Shown here piece by piece: positions 13,837-22,414 of a stretch of DNA of 24,711 nt; within the stretch, counting starts at the first letter, position 1, and each line of letters opens with the position of its first letter. The notes under the pieces were generated by a model. The model ran no database searches. It was not told the origin of the DNA and saw nothing but the letters and a program-made list of their open reading frames with translations. This stretch comes from Candidatus Aminicenantota bacterium (GTDB taxonomy: Bacteria; Acidobacteriota; Aminicenantia; UBA2199): assembly GCA_024644125.1 (NCBI GenBank), contig JAHELQ010000012.1, positions 1-24,711 on the forward strand. Reading direction: 5' to 3'. The position numbers and the translations under genes are program-made.

Positions 13837-13989
13837 ACTCTTTTAATGGTTGTGTTTGGGGATCCGAGCTATGGTTCCCTTTGATGGTTTACTTTTAATG
13901 ACTGGTATGTTAGTATTGATTTTTGGCTGCTTCATGTTATCGGTTCGTGTCTTTTGAGATTTTGTCCCAATTTAAGGAAAAATAAATAA

Positions 13990-14004
13990 ATGACCGTGAA
14001 CTAA
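13990..14004 (+). CDS. Possible four-codon leader peptide (MTVN)
   Basis: ATG-ACC-GTG-AAC-TAA, with AAGGA about 11 bases upstream. The regulator's ATG (14006) follows the stop after one base and has no ribosome site of its own. Translation of the mini-frame with re-initiation would explain how the regulator is translated. It may equally be chance, since the ribosome site is weak and distant. Confidence 0.3.
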   Translation: MTVN

Positions 14005-14005
14005 A

Positions 14006-15412
14006 ATGATCGAAAGTATTAAGGCTAAACTCTGGGATTTACTGAAGGAAAAGGATGTTTCCCTGGCGATGTTGTATGATCGGGATGGAAATATTCTCTG
14101 GCATAAAGGAAGGAAGATAATCGGGAAGACGATAGACGAGGGCGAGAGGTTTTCGAAAAGTTTAATCCGTAAAACGTTGGATAGCAATGATGTTTTTGAA
14201 GTGGACGATGTGTTCGTCACTCTTACGGATAATAATTTGCCAGAGTCGGCAATTTTTTTGCCTATCAAAAGTTTGATCATTGTGCCGGTCGATTCACATT
14301 TTTTTCTTTACATTGATAGTGGAACCCGGAAATCTTTTAAAGACACCGATCGCGAAGTGTTTAAGGTTCTTGGGGAATTGTTGGGTAAAATGATCCAGCA
14401 AATTGAGAGAACAGAAAAAGATATCGGGGGGATCACCGGTGTAAGCACGCAGATACAGAGTATTCGCAAGTTAGTATTGAAATACTCAATCGAATTGAAA
14501 CCCGTATTGCTTGTAGGTGAAACCGGTGTAGGGAAAAATCACACGGCAGAATTAATTCACAGGTTTTCTGGAAGGAAAGGGCGATTTGTCGAGGTTGCGA
14601 TACCTTCGATACCGGAGAGCCTATTCGAAAGTGAGGTCTTTGGACATAAACGCGGCGCTTTCACGGGTGCCAACGAGAACAAATCCGGTCTTATCAAAGA
14701 AGCTGAAGGCGGCACTCTATTTTTTGATGAAATTGCCGAGATTCCAGTATCGTTCCAGGCTAAATTGCTGCAATTTATAGATACTCAAAAATATAGGATA
14801 TTGGGAGACGCCTCTGAAAAAATTAGCGATGTCAGGATTATCGCCGCGACGAACCGCAATCTCGAAGAGGAGATAGCTGAGAAACGATTTAGAAAAGATC
14901 TTTTTTACCGCTTGAATGTGCTTCCGCTCAAAATCCCTCCCTTGCGTGAACGGAGAGAGGATATTGGGCTGATAGTCAAAGAAAATGAAAAGCATTTAAG
15001 AGGGAAAGCCCTTGGGGATGAATTCTGGGATATCGCTATGGAATATGATTGGCCCGGTAATGTTAGGGAGCTTCTTCACGTGTTGATGCGTGCCGGTATT
15101 GAATTGAAAGGTCCGGTTATAGGGGCGGATATCAATGAGATTATTTCTGACCATGGGAAGCGTTCAAGCGCGGGCGTAGGGAGCCAGGTCGATGAAATAT
15201 GGAAGCGCATCGAGTCTGGAGATGATTTTTGGGAAACTGTAAAAAATCCATTTCTCAATCGCGATTTGAACCGTACAGAGGTGAAAGAGATTATAAACCG
15301 GGCTCTTGAAAAATCTGATGGAAAATATAAAAATACACTGCAAATTCTGAACATCGATTCCTCTGATTATAAAAAATTTTTGAATTTTCTTTACGATAAT
15401 GACCTAAAATAG
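14006..15412 (+). CDS. Sigma54-type enhancer-binding AAA+ regulator with GAF-like sensor
   Basis: 468 residues. Residues 1-135 look like a GAF-type sensor (YDRDGNILWHKGRKIIGKTIDEG, then FLPIKSLIIVPV and a long helix DREVFKVLGELLGKMIQQIE). The AAA+ core (about 143-370) has Walker A GETGVGKNHT (171-180; Glu of the usual GKE is Asn here), the sigma54-contacting GAFTGA loop (217-222) intact, Walker B GTLFFDE (236-242), sensor I AATNR, RKDLFYRLNVLPLKIPPLRERREDI, and sensor II GNVRELL (351-357). The C-terminal 50 residues occupy the place of a Fis-type HTH (TEVKEIINRALEKSDGKYKNTLQILNI...DYKKFLNFL) but with a divergent second half. It should drive sigma54 promoters after sensing a small molecule. 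It lies beside dyad array 2, so self-regulation is plausible. The nearest ribosome site serves a four-codon frame that ends one base before it. Confidence 0.88.
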   Translation: MIESIKAKLWDLLKEKDVSLAMLYDRDGNILWHKGRKIIGKTIDEGERFSKSLIRKTLDSNDVFEVDDVFVTLTDNNLPESAIFLPIKSLIIVPVDSHFFLYIDSGTRKSFKDTDREVFKVLGELLGKMIQQIERTEKDIGGITGVSTQIQSIRKLVLKYSIELKPVLLVGETGVGKNHTAELIHRFSGRKGRFVEVAIPSIPESLFESEVFGHKRGAFTGANENKSGLIKEAEGGTLFFDEIAEIPVSFQAKLLQFIDTQKYRILGDASEKISDVRIIAATNRNLEEEIAEKRFRKDLFYRLNVLPLKIPPLRERREDIGLIVKENEKHLRGKALGDEFWDIAMEYDWPGNVRELLHVLMRAGIELKGPVIGADINEIISDHGKRSSAGVGSQVDEIWKRIESGDDFWETVKNPFLNRDLNRTEVKEIINRALEKSDGKYKNTLQILNIDSSDYKKFLNFLYDNDLK

Positions 15413-15417
15413 GATAG

Positions 15418-15453
15418 TCAGGTTATAACCTGACTTATTCAGGCCAGGGCCTG
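15418..15453 (+). terminator. Two tandem palindromes after the AAA+ gene
   Basis: TCAGGTTATAACCTGA (15418-15433) begins five bases after the stop. CAGGCCAGGGCCTG (15440-15453) follows. Both are perfect dyads and either may form a 3' hairpin. No U-tract comes after them (AAAACCGG follows), so factor-independent termination is doubtful; an operator or transcript-end stabiliser is also possible. Confidence 0.4.
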
Positions 15454-15688
15454 AAAACCGGATGGCCTTGTTGCGTCGAGTTCTTATTCATCTTTGACGT
15501 TTCGATCACATTTTCAGTCAGGCGATAGCAAGAATTTTTGTTATTGCAAACAAGGTGATATTCCTTAAAATGTAGTTATATCAACGGTTATCCATGTTTG
15601 TCGATATGTGGTATCAAAATTGCTTCTTTTTTTTATGATACAAAAATCATTTGATTTTTTTGTAAGTTTTTTGAAGGAAAAGGAAGCT

Positions 15689-16180
15689 ATGAATCACAAT
15701 ATAACTATGCATGAAAGGATGACTTGCCCTGTTTACTTTGATAATACGTCGGAAAATTATTTTCCGGGGTTTTTTGCAGATTCCGATGATTTAAATTCGG
15801 AACACTGGGGGGAATGTGTGACCATGAAATTCGACAAAGCTAAATTATTAATGACTCTGTCTGATGGAAGGACCGAATATGTTGATGCCATAGGAAATTT
15901 TTACGTTATTGCCAATGTTTCGTCAAACAATGATGTGGTTGATGAATGCGGCAATCTTTATGAGAATGATTCGTTATTTATTAGCGGCTTAAAAAATACA
16001 GATTTTTTACCCATCGACGATAGTGGGAAAATGGTCCTTTATATGAAGGAGCCGGGATGGCCTGTCGATGTTCATATGATTGTCATGGAAACAGACGGAG
16101 GGATAACTCCCGTTGAAAAATTCATTGACCAGGCAGACCGGGGTTCGCGAATTTCATTACTATTAAAAGGAAGGGCTTGA
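15689..16180 (+). CDS. Unrecognised protein family, copy B
   Basis: 163 residues from the ATG at 15689, with a purine-rich AAGGAAAAGGAAG before it. The open frame starts earlier (15608) with a Phe-rich stretch that copy A lacks, so the shorter start is preferred. Family unknown. It pairs with the protein at 12965-13462. Shared blocks at similar positions are FDKAKLLMT, VDAIGNFYVIANV, DVVDECGNLYENDSLFISGL, GKMVLYMKEPGWPVDVHMIVMET and ISLLLKGR. The N-terminal 40 residues differ and contain HNITMHERMTCPVYF. No membrane segment. It follows the AAA+ regulator on the same strand by 276 bp, with two palindromes between, so it may have its own promoter. Two homologues on either side of one regulator suggest they act as partners, effectors or antagonists of that regulator. 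Confidence 0.6.
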   Translation: MNHNITMHERMTCPVYFDNTSENYFPGFFADSDDLNSEHWGECVTMKFDKAKLLMTLSDGRTEYVDAIGNFYVIANVSSNNDVVDECGNLYENDSLFISGLKNTDFLPIDDSGKMVLYMKEPGWPVDVHMIVMETDGGITPVEKFIDQADRGSRISLLLKGRA

Positions 16181-16282
16181 TAATATACGGAGGTAATTGG
16201 AACGATAAATAATTTTTTTATTCTTAATTTCAGTTGAATTTAGCTTAAAAGATTGATATAAATTTTTTTTATTATTTTTTTA

Positions 16283-16311
16283 TTGATTTGGGGAGTTGTT
16301 TTGTATAAAAT
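16283..16311 (+). promoter_or_regulatory. Candidate promoter giving a leaderless kinase transcript
   Basis: TTGATT (16283-16288), 17-bp spacer, TAAAAT (16306-16311). A start site about 7 bases later would fall at the kinase ATG (16318). No Shine-Dalgarno lies at working distance from that ATG, and an in-frame TAA at 16306-16308 rules out a longer product. Confidence 0.35.
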
Positions 16312-16317
16312 CATTTC

Positions 16318-19290
16318 ATGACAGTAACTCCCGTATCCAATTGCGCAAATAGGCCTGAAGTGGGCTGTTTTATCATTAATGAGCGTTTCAAGATTCTCGA
16401 AAAACTGGGAAAAGGAGGTATGGGGGAGATATTTCTGGCTGAAGATGTAAAGCTGAAACGCAAGGTTGCCGTAAAAAAAATCACAACGAAAGATCTACTG
16501 GATGAATCGGCGAAATCTCGCTTTCTACGTGAAGCGCAAACCACATCCCGTATTGAACATATCAATATCTGCACTGTCTATGAAATCTACGAGCAGGATG
16601 AAGGCGACTATATCGTCATGCAATATGTGGACGGTGTGTCGCTGGATCAGGTAGTAAAATATAAAAAGCTCAGGATTGAGAAGATTCTCGATATCGGTCT
16701 CCAGGTTTGTAAAGGCATGATGGAGGCTCACTCAAAAAAAGTGATTCACAGGGATCTGAAACCCGGTAATATTATGATCGATAACCGCGGGGTGGTGAAG
16801 ATTCTCGATTTCGGACTGGCAAAGATGAAAGATAGGGCGACAGCAACTGAAGAGGGGATCGCGGATACTCAACTCACTGAAAAAGGGCTTGTCATGGGGA
16901 CCGTGGCTTACATGTCGCCTGAGCAAGTTCGCGGCGGGGTACTGGATACGAGAACGGATATCTTTTCCTTCGGTTGTGTTCTTTTTGAAATGCTCGAGGG
17001 TACCGATCCATTCCATGATACTGAACAAATAAATATTTTGTATAATGTCCTGAATCACGAGGTAAAATTTAAACGAAAGGTCCCTGCGAGGTTGAGGTCG
17101 ATTATTCTGCGGGCATTGGCTAAAGATAAAGAAGATCGGTATAAAGATTTTTCCGAGCTGAGAGATGAGTTGGAGGATTTTCGCCTATCGTACCTGGGCA
17201 TTAAAACCGGGAATGAAAAAGGTGATTATAAAAGGCTTTCCGCTTTGATAAAAAAAGGGAAGGTCTGGCAGGAAAACTACTCGTCATCAGGGGGCGAGGA
17301 TCTTGATCAGATGGTTTTGAGATTGAAGAACATTCAAGATGATCAACTCCCCGCGTCCTATCAATCTACTTTTGGAAAAAAACGGATGAGAATCACTTTT
17401 TTCTTGTTGTTTCTGGTTGCTGTTTCTGCCACTTATTTTTTTCTGGGACAGAAATTAGGATTTCCGGGCTTGCAATCAGATGTAAGTTATATTTTACTCC
17501 GCAATTTTAAAAATGAAACCGCTGAAAAAGAATTACCCGCTATGATCAATTACTTGATGTACATTTCCCTCAATCAATCGACGAATGTAAAAACCGTAAG
17601 AGAGAATGAGCTTCCCGTATCTGCCGGAACCGGAAATGATCGCAAGTTGGCCGGCTATTTTGAGGAGAGATTTCCCTTCTCTTATGAAATTACCGGAAAC
17701 ATCTCCAATATTAAAGATATTATAAACATCGACGCGGTTTTAAAACCCTACAATTCCACTGGCCGGAGTTTTTCCATTACTATTCCCGGTCTTCAGGATC
17801 ATGATTCGTTGCTGATACACCAGATCGATACCCTGAGCAAGAAAATTTTCCTACAATTGGAAGAGTTTAAATCGGAGGATATCGACGGATTCAAAAAAAT
17901 TTCATGGTTATTTGGAAGTTCATGGGCAAAATTCGTTGTGTTCTACCAGGGCTTCGAGTACTATCGTCGAATGGAATTCTCAATGGCGCTCCAATATTTT
18001 TCGCAAGTAAGGGATTTGGTGGCGGCCAAATTATATCTCGCCGATTTGTACTCCCAGGCGACGTTTAAAATCAAGGCGGAAACGTTGCTGAACGAAATAA
18101 TTCCAGAAATCGAGCGATTGCCGGACATATTCAAATTGAGAACCTTTTCGTTGCAATCCCGTATCAATTTCGAATTTGCCCGGGAAATAAATTATCTCAG
18201 GTTACTAAAGGATTACATACCATTTTCGAAAGACGTGACATTTGAAATTGCGGAATCTTTCTTCCGGCGAGCCCTCCATGACAAAGCCATTCCCTATTAC
18301 CGGGAAACTCTCCAATTGCAACCGGATCATTCCAGGGCCATCAACCATCTGGCATATTGCTACAGCTTCCTTGGATGGCATAAAGAGGCGATTGATTTGT
18401 TCGAGCGATACCGGGACCTGGATCGCACGGCAAACTCGTTTGACTCACTGGGAGATGGGTACTTTTATGCCGGGGATTATATTTCGGCCGAAGCATGCAA
18501 AAAAGCCGCCGTCTCACTGGAAGACGAGGGTATTTTCTGGTCTTATCAGTCGCTTGCCAATATCGCTATCATGAAAGCCAAATTTAATGAAGCGGCTAAT
18601 TATATCGACCAGTTTGACCGGGTTGTCGTTCCTAATCTCTCTGCTGCCCGCGGGTACTCCGACATGAAGCGGGCGTATATCTACTTTTTGAAAGAAGATT
18701 ATCCGGAAGCATTGATCCAGGTTGATTCCTCCATTCATATTTTCGACGCTTCCGGCGCTGATACCGCGAGCGCTCTATCTCACTGGCTCAAGGGAAGGAT
18801 TTTATTGAAGCAGGATAAACTGGAGGGATGCCGGGATGAATTGACCTGGCTTGAAAAATTTAGAGACAAGTATCGTTTATCGGAAGAAAATTATTCCACC
18901 CCATATAAATTCATGTTACACCTGAAAGCCTGCATTCTGGAACGCGAAGGTTATCATGAAAAAGCCGGGGATGTTTTCAGAAATCTCGTAAGCTTGAAGT
19001 CCCGTTTATCCCAGGCTTCCACATATTTTCACTCACAGTACTTCCATGCGGAGTATTCGGCGTTTTTAGCTCGCACCGGGAAATACAATCAAGGTTTGGA
19101 AGAGGTGAACCGCTGTCTCGATTTTAATCCCAATTATATTCCCGCCTTGTGGATCAAAGCCAATATCCTTGAAAAGCTAAGGCAGGAGGGGGCCGTTCAA
19201 ATTTACGATCAAATCTCGGATTTATATGGGGATTCCTCCGAAACAAATGCCTTCAGGACCAAATTAAATACGGCGGTTTCGAAAAAGTAG
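16318..19290 (+). CDS. Membrane Ser/Thr protein kinase with TPR-rich C-terminal part
   Basis: 990 residues. Kinase domain about 24-290: Gly loop LGKGGMGEIFLAED (30-43), K53 in VAVKK, HRDLKPGN (144-151; catalytic D146), DFG (164-166), activation loop ending in GTVAYMSPEQ, and RTDIFSFGCVLFEML. All Hanks motifs are present, so it should be active. A single membrane helix is at about 359-377, preceded by KKR. The part beyond starts with a TolB-N/FlgO-like fold (VSYILLRNFKNET...) at about 389-480. TPR-type helix pairs follow from about 550 to the end (AIPYYRETLQLQPDHSRAINHLAYCY; NQGLEEVNRCLDFNPNYIPALWIKANIL). The kinase would be cytoplasmic and the TPR part outside the membrane, a common design in FCB-like bacteria. 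Target unknown. The 3' end is eight bases from the convergent M48 gene. Confidence 0.9.
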   Translation: MTVTPVSNCANRPEVGCFIINERFKILEKLGKGGMGEIFLAEDVKLKRKVAVKKITTKDLLDESAKSRFLREAQTTSRIEHINICTVYEIYEQDEGDYIVMQYVDGVSLDQVVKYKKLRIEKILDIGLQVCKGMMEAHSKKVIHRDLKPGNIMIDNRGVVKILDFGLAKMKDRATATEEGIADTQLTEKGLVMGTVAYMSPEQVRGGVLDTRTDIFSFGCVLFEMLEGTDPFHDTEQINILYNVLNHEVKFKRKVPARLRSIILRALAKDKEDRYKDFSELRDELEDFRLSYLGIKTGNEKGDYKRLSALIKKGKVWQENYSSSGGEDLDQMVLRLKNIQDDQLPASYQSTFGKKRMRITFFLLFLVAVSATYFFLGQKLGFPGLQSDVSYILLRNFKNETAEKELPAMINYLMYISLNQSTNVKTVRENELPVSAGTGNDRKLAGYFEERFPFSYEITGNISNIKDIINIDAVLKPYNSTGRSFSITIPGLQDHDSLLIHQIDTLSKKIFLQLEEFKSEDIDGFKKISWLFGSSWAKFVVFYQGFEYYRRMEFSMALQYFSQVRDLVAAKLYLADLYSQATFKIKAETLLNEIIPEIERLPDIFKLRTFSLQSRINFEFAREINYLRLLKDYIPFSKDVTFEIAESFFRRALHDKAIPYYRETLQLQPDHSRAINHLAYCYSFLGWHKEAIDLFERYRDLDRTANSFDSLGDGYFYAGDYISAEACKKAAVSLEDEGIFWSYQSLANIAIMKAKFNEAANYIDQFDRVVVPNLSAARGYSDMKRAYIYFLKEDYPEALIQVDSSIHIFDASGADTASALSHWLKGRILLKQDKLEGCRDELTWLEKFRDKYRLSEENYSTPYKFMLHLKACILEREGYHEKAGDVFRNLVSLKSRLSQASTYFHSQYFHAEYSAFLARTGKYNQGLEEVNRCLDFNPNYIPALWIKANILEKLRQEGAVQIYDQISDLYGDSSETNAFRTKLNTAVSKK

Positions 19291-19298
19291 CGTCCCGC

Positions 19299-20735
19299 TT
19301 ACTCGATTATCTTTATATAATTTCCTGGCGTCAATTTATCCGTCAAACCGATCATATTTATCAGGCCGATTTGATCCCACAAAGTGTTTGGAATCCGTGA
19401 GTTTTCGAGAAAAGTTTTGAAAGTTTGCGGGGAGGTTATCTTTTGTAACTTAATCTTTAACGGTTTCCGGTTTATATGGCTACGGTCGTCCAGTTTTTTG
19501 AAGGAGGTCACGGATGTCTCGATGCTTCCTTTGTAATTTTTGTACTGTTCGGCGTTGGCCAGGCCCAAAAAAGAAAAAATCATATCACCTTTGCGAATGC
19601 AGGTCAGTTTTCCCTTGAGCATATTGTTCTCATCCGGGGTCTTGAAAATGATTTCATGAGCTTGATAAGAGTTTATGCTCCTGAAATTGTCCTGGAGAGA
19701 TTGGGGATTCGATAATTTTGAAATAATCTCTCGGGAATATTGGTCCAATGGTTTACCGCTTTTTTCTGCGGAGAAAAGTACCACTGCGTTGCCGTCGGAA
19801 GGGGCCATCGTGACCCGCTCGGGAGTGTTTTGAATTTGCCAGCCCTGTGGGATGGCGAAGACAAAGCGCATGTCTGGGTGATAAAACGCGTTTCCAACGG
19901 CGTACCCCTGACGGGGATTGTTTCCGTAAATAATCCCGTTAACTCTTTCCAGGTAAGGATTTCGGCGAATCGCCAATTTGGAATCGTTTGAAGCCAGCAA
20001 TCCGTTCACCCGGTCGATGCGACTCTGGGTCAACGGATGGGTGGATAGGAAATTAGGAAGGCCGCCGCCTCCCTTCATGTCTTTCAGCCGTTTAATGGAA
20101 TCGAAAAAAGTGATCATCGCGTGGGGATTGTACATGGCTTTCCGCGAGTAATCCACTCCCAGTGAGTCAGCCTGGTATTCATCACTGCGGGAGAACTTCA
20201 GGAACAGTAGCTGCCCTGCGATCGCCGCTAGCGGCGTGTATTTCCGCACATCCTCGCTCAATTCTCCGGCGATGGCCAATCCTATTCCGAAGAGCAAGCT
20301 GCGGCTCATGGAACGCATTGAATGGCGGGCGTTCACATGGCCCAATTCGTGTGCCAGCACTGCCGACAATTCAGCCTCGTTGTTCATCATGGATAACAAT
20401 CCCCGGGTTATGTAAATATAACCGCCGGGAGCCGCAAAGGCATTTTCCACCGCAGTGTCCAGAATCGCGAAATGATATTCGAGTTGGGGGCGGTGGGAAT
20501 ACGGTATGAGTTTGCGTCCTATCGAAGCTACATAGGCGGTCAATTGGGGATCGTCATACAGTCCGTATGTCTGGCGGATTCCCTGGTCAACTTCCCGGCC
20601 CATGGCGATTTCGTCGGCTTCCGAGTATAACATCAATTCTTTTTTGCCGGTTACCGGATTGACTGCGCATTGAATCAAGAAGATACTCAATGCCAGTACG
20701 AAAATAATTGACGTGATCGCTAACTGCTTCTTCAT
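19299..20735 (-). CDS. M48-family metallopeptidase, probable lipoprotein
   Basis: 478 residues from the ATG at 20735, preceded by AGAGGTG; the frame runs 20 residues further up into the ABC gene but without a ribosome site. Residues 1-23 form a lipoprotein signal with lipobox LIQC (C23). The zinc site is HELGH (H129, E130, H133) with E186 in SRSDEYQAD, as in Ste24/HtpX/LoiP/BepA-type M48 peptidases. THPLTQSRIDR follows. The C-terminal half (from about 290) carries a domain common in M48 lipoproteins of this size (YAVGNAFYHPDMRFVFAIPQGW...), ending in a LysM-like or small helical stretch (TPQTFKTFLENSRIP). It would process or degrade envelope proteins, perhaps outer-membrane assembly intermediates, in the periplasm. 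Last gene of the RND-ABC-M48 operon, 11 bases after the ABC stop. Confidence 0.9.
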   Translation of the reverse strand: MKKQLAITSIIFVLALSIFLIQCAVNPVTGKKELMLYSEADEIAMGREVDQGIRQTYGLYDDPQLTAYVASIGRKLIPYSHRPQLEYHFAILDTAVENAFAAPGGYIYITRGLLSMMNNEAELSAVLAHELGHVNARHSMRSMSRSLLFGIGLAIAGELSEDVRKYTPLAAIAGQLLFLKFSRSDEYQADSLGVDYSRKAMYNPHAMITFFDSIKRLKDMKGGGGLPNFLSTHPLTQSRIDRVNGLLASNDSKLAIRRNPYLERVNGIIYGNNPRQGYAVGNAFYHPDMRFVFAIPQGWQIQNTPERVTMAPSDGNAVVLFSAEKSGKPLDQYSREIISKLSNPQSLQDNFRSINSYQAHEIIFKTPDENNMLKGKLTCIRKGDMIFSFLGLANAEQYKNYKGSIETSVTSFKKLDDRSHINRKPLKIKLQKITSPQTFKTFLENSRIPNTLWDQIGLINMIGLTDKLTPGNYIKIIE

Positions 20736-20746
20736 TCTACACCTCT

Positions 20747-22390
20747 TTAATGAATTATAGCTGTTTTTTCTGTGTTTACTTTCAATTTTTTCCATTTTTC
20801 ATCGTCCACTTTACGGTGGGTTACCCGGATGATGATTTTGCCTGCGAATTGTTCATCGATTATTTTGAGTATTTCCTCTTCCAACTGTATATCGAGGTTC
20901 GAGGTTCCCTCGTCGATGATAATGATGTCCGGGTTTTTGATCAATGCCCTTACCAGGGCGATACGTTGTCGCTCACCACCGGAAAAATTGGAACCTTTTT
21001 CGGAAATTTTCTCATCCAGTCGATCCTGGAGGCTATTTATTTTCTCATCCAATTTGCATTTTTTTATCAGTTCCAGGATTTCCAGATCGGAGATATCTGT
21101 GTTATTGAAGACCAGGTTTTCCCTCAACGTTTTATTGAATAGAAAGATGTTCTGAGAAATGTATCCGATGCGCTCACGAAGCTTCTGGAGGTTGAGCTCC
21201 TTGATATTAACCCCATTGTATTCGATGGTTCCTTTTTGCGCCCTGTAGAGGCCAAGGAGCAATTTAATCAATGTCGATTTGCCGCTCCCGGACTTTCCTT
21301 CGATCAATATCTTGTCACCCCGGTTAATGGTGAAATTCAAATCCCGGATGATGCCTTCGTTTTCTTTGTAAGCGAATTCCACATCGCTGATGGCGATGTC
21401 CTGGATATGCTCGAGTTCCCCAACGCCGTTATCTTCCGGCAAAATATCCAGCAATTCCTTGATCCGGTCGTAACTGCGTTTGGCATAGTCGAACAGAATA
21501 TTTACGTTGCTGAGATTGCGAATGGGGGCGTATACATACATCAAATAAGCGGAGAATGCCATGTAGCTGCCGATGGTCAGATTGCCTCTCACCACTTCTC
21601 CGATTCCGAAATAGAGGAGGAGTATTTGCCCGATATTGACAATAAAATCCAGAGCGTTTCTGTATCGTGACATAACCACGTTCCGTTTGACCTCTATATT
21701 TTGATAATCGCCCAATGCATTGGTTGCCCGCATTATACCTTCTTTTTCCTTGGAGAAGCTTTTCAGCACCTCCACCCCTTGAAACGTGTCGGAGAGTTCC
21801 CGCTCTAGTTTTGCGTTCTCTTCCAGTATTTCTTTGTTGATCTCCTTGATGTCTTTCTGGGAGGTAATCATTTTCAGCACCAGGAAGGGGAGAATCACAA
21901 TGGAAATGAGAGTGAGTTTAATATTCATGGAGAGCAGGATGAAGAAAGTTCCAAAAAATTTGAACGCGTCCATGAAAAACATCACCAGTCCGGCGGAGAA
22001 TATATAACTGAGCCCCGCCACATCGCCCCTGATTCTTCCCATCAAATAACCCGAATGGTTTTTGTCGAAGAAATCCATCGGGTAGAAAAAGACTTTTTTC
22101 AGCAGATCTGTCTGGATACCAAGGATGCTTCTTCTCTGAAATTTGAAGAACGAGACTTCGTTCAAATAGGAGAATATCCGTTGCAAAATAATCAACACAA
22201 GGAATATCAAGGTGAGATCCAATAATTTGTCATGACGTTTATTCATCACCACGTCGTCGATGGCCCATTTGGAAAACATTGGGTATACGAACGAAATAGC
22301 GGTGGAAACAATCAGAAAGAGTACCGGCACCAATCCTTTTTTCCAGTAAGGTAAAAAAAACTTCGCTTTTTCTTTAAAATCGCTAAACAT
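20747..22390 (-). CDS. ABC exporter, fused membrane and ATPase domains
   Basis: 547 residues, slightly shorter than the usual 570-600. Membrane part about 1-310 with helices near 18-40, 58-72, 130-175 and 250-290 (a type I exporter pattern). ATPase part: Walker A GKSGSGKST (365-373), Q-loop ISQNIFLF (about 411), signature FSGGERQR (469-476), Walker B IIIIDE (489-494), D-loop SNLD, H-loop H525 in VTHRK. The catalytic Glu (E494) is present, so ATP hydrolysis is expected. Half-exporters of this type dimerise and move lipids, peptides or drugs out of the cytoplasm; the cargo is not evident. GAGGAAG lies about 10 bases before the start. It follows the RND gene by 24 bp and precedes the M48 gene by 11 bp, so the three form one operon. 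Confidence 0.88.
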   Translation of the reverse strand: MFSDFKEKAKFFLPYWKKGLVPVLFLIVSTAISFVYPMFSKWAIDDVVMNKRHDKLLDLTLIFLVLIILQRIFSYLNEVSFFKFQRRSILGIQTDLLKKVFFYPMDFFDKNHSGYLMGRIRGDVAGLSYIFSAGLVMFFMDAFKFFGTFFILLSMNIKLTLISIVILPFLVLKMITSQKDIKEINKEILEENAKLERELSDTFQGVEVLKSFSKEKEGIMRATNALGDYQNIEVKRNVVMSRYRNALDFIVNIGQILLLYFGIGEVVRGNLTIGSYMAFSAYLMYVYAPIRNLSNVNILFDYAKRSYDRIKELLDILPEDNGVGELEHIQDIAISDVEFAYKENEGIIRDLNFTINRGDKILIEGKSGSGKSTLIKLLLGLYRAQKGTIEYNGVNIKELNLQKLRERIGYISQNIFLFNKTLRENLVFNNTDISDLEILELIKKCKLDEKINSLQDRLDEKISEKGSNFSGGERQRIALVRALIKNPDIIIIDEGTSNLDIQLEEEILKIIDEQFAGKIIIRVTHRKVDDEKWKKLKVNTEKTAIIH

Positions 22391-22414
22391 AATTCATCAC
22401 TTCCTCAAATTGGT

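Larger units (their letters stand above)
13463..14005. other. Divergent intergenic region, 543 bp, with three operator-like dyads
   Basis: No ordinary gene. The dyad array at 13662-13836 lies centrally, about 200 bp from the leftward start and 170 bp from the AAA+ start. A four-codon reading frame (13990-14004) ends just before the regulator. Checking GG-N10-GC at each GG after the array gave no sigma54 promoter. Confidence 0.6.

Noticed and set aside
13837..14005. Near match to a sigma54 promoter around 13900 (TGGTATG then TTGAT)
   Set aside because: The TTG is two bases out of register and the GC of the -12 element is missing.
20750..21670. Long rightward frames inside the ABC exporter gene
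   Set aside because: The opposite strand carries all ABC motifs in order, so these are shadows.
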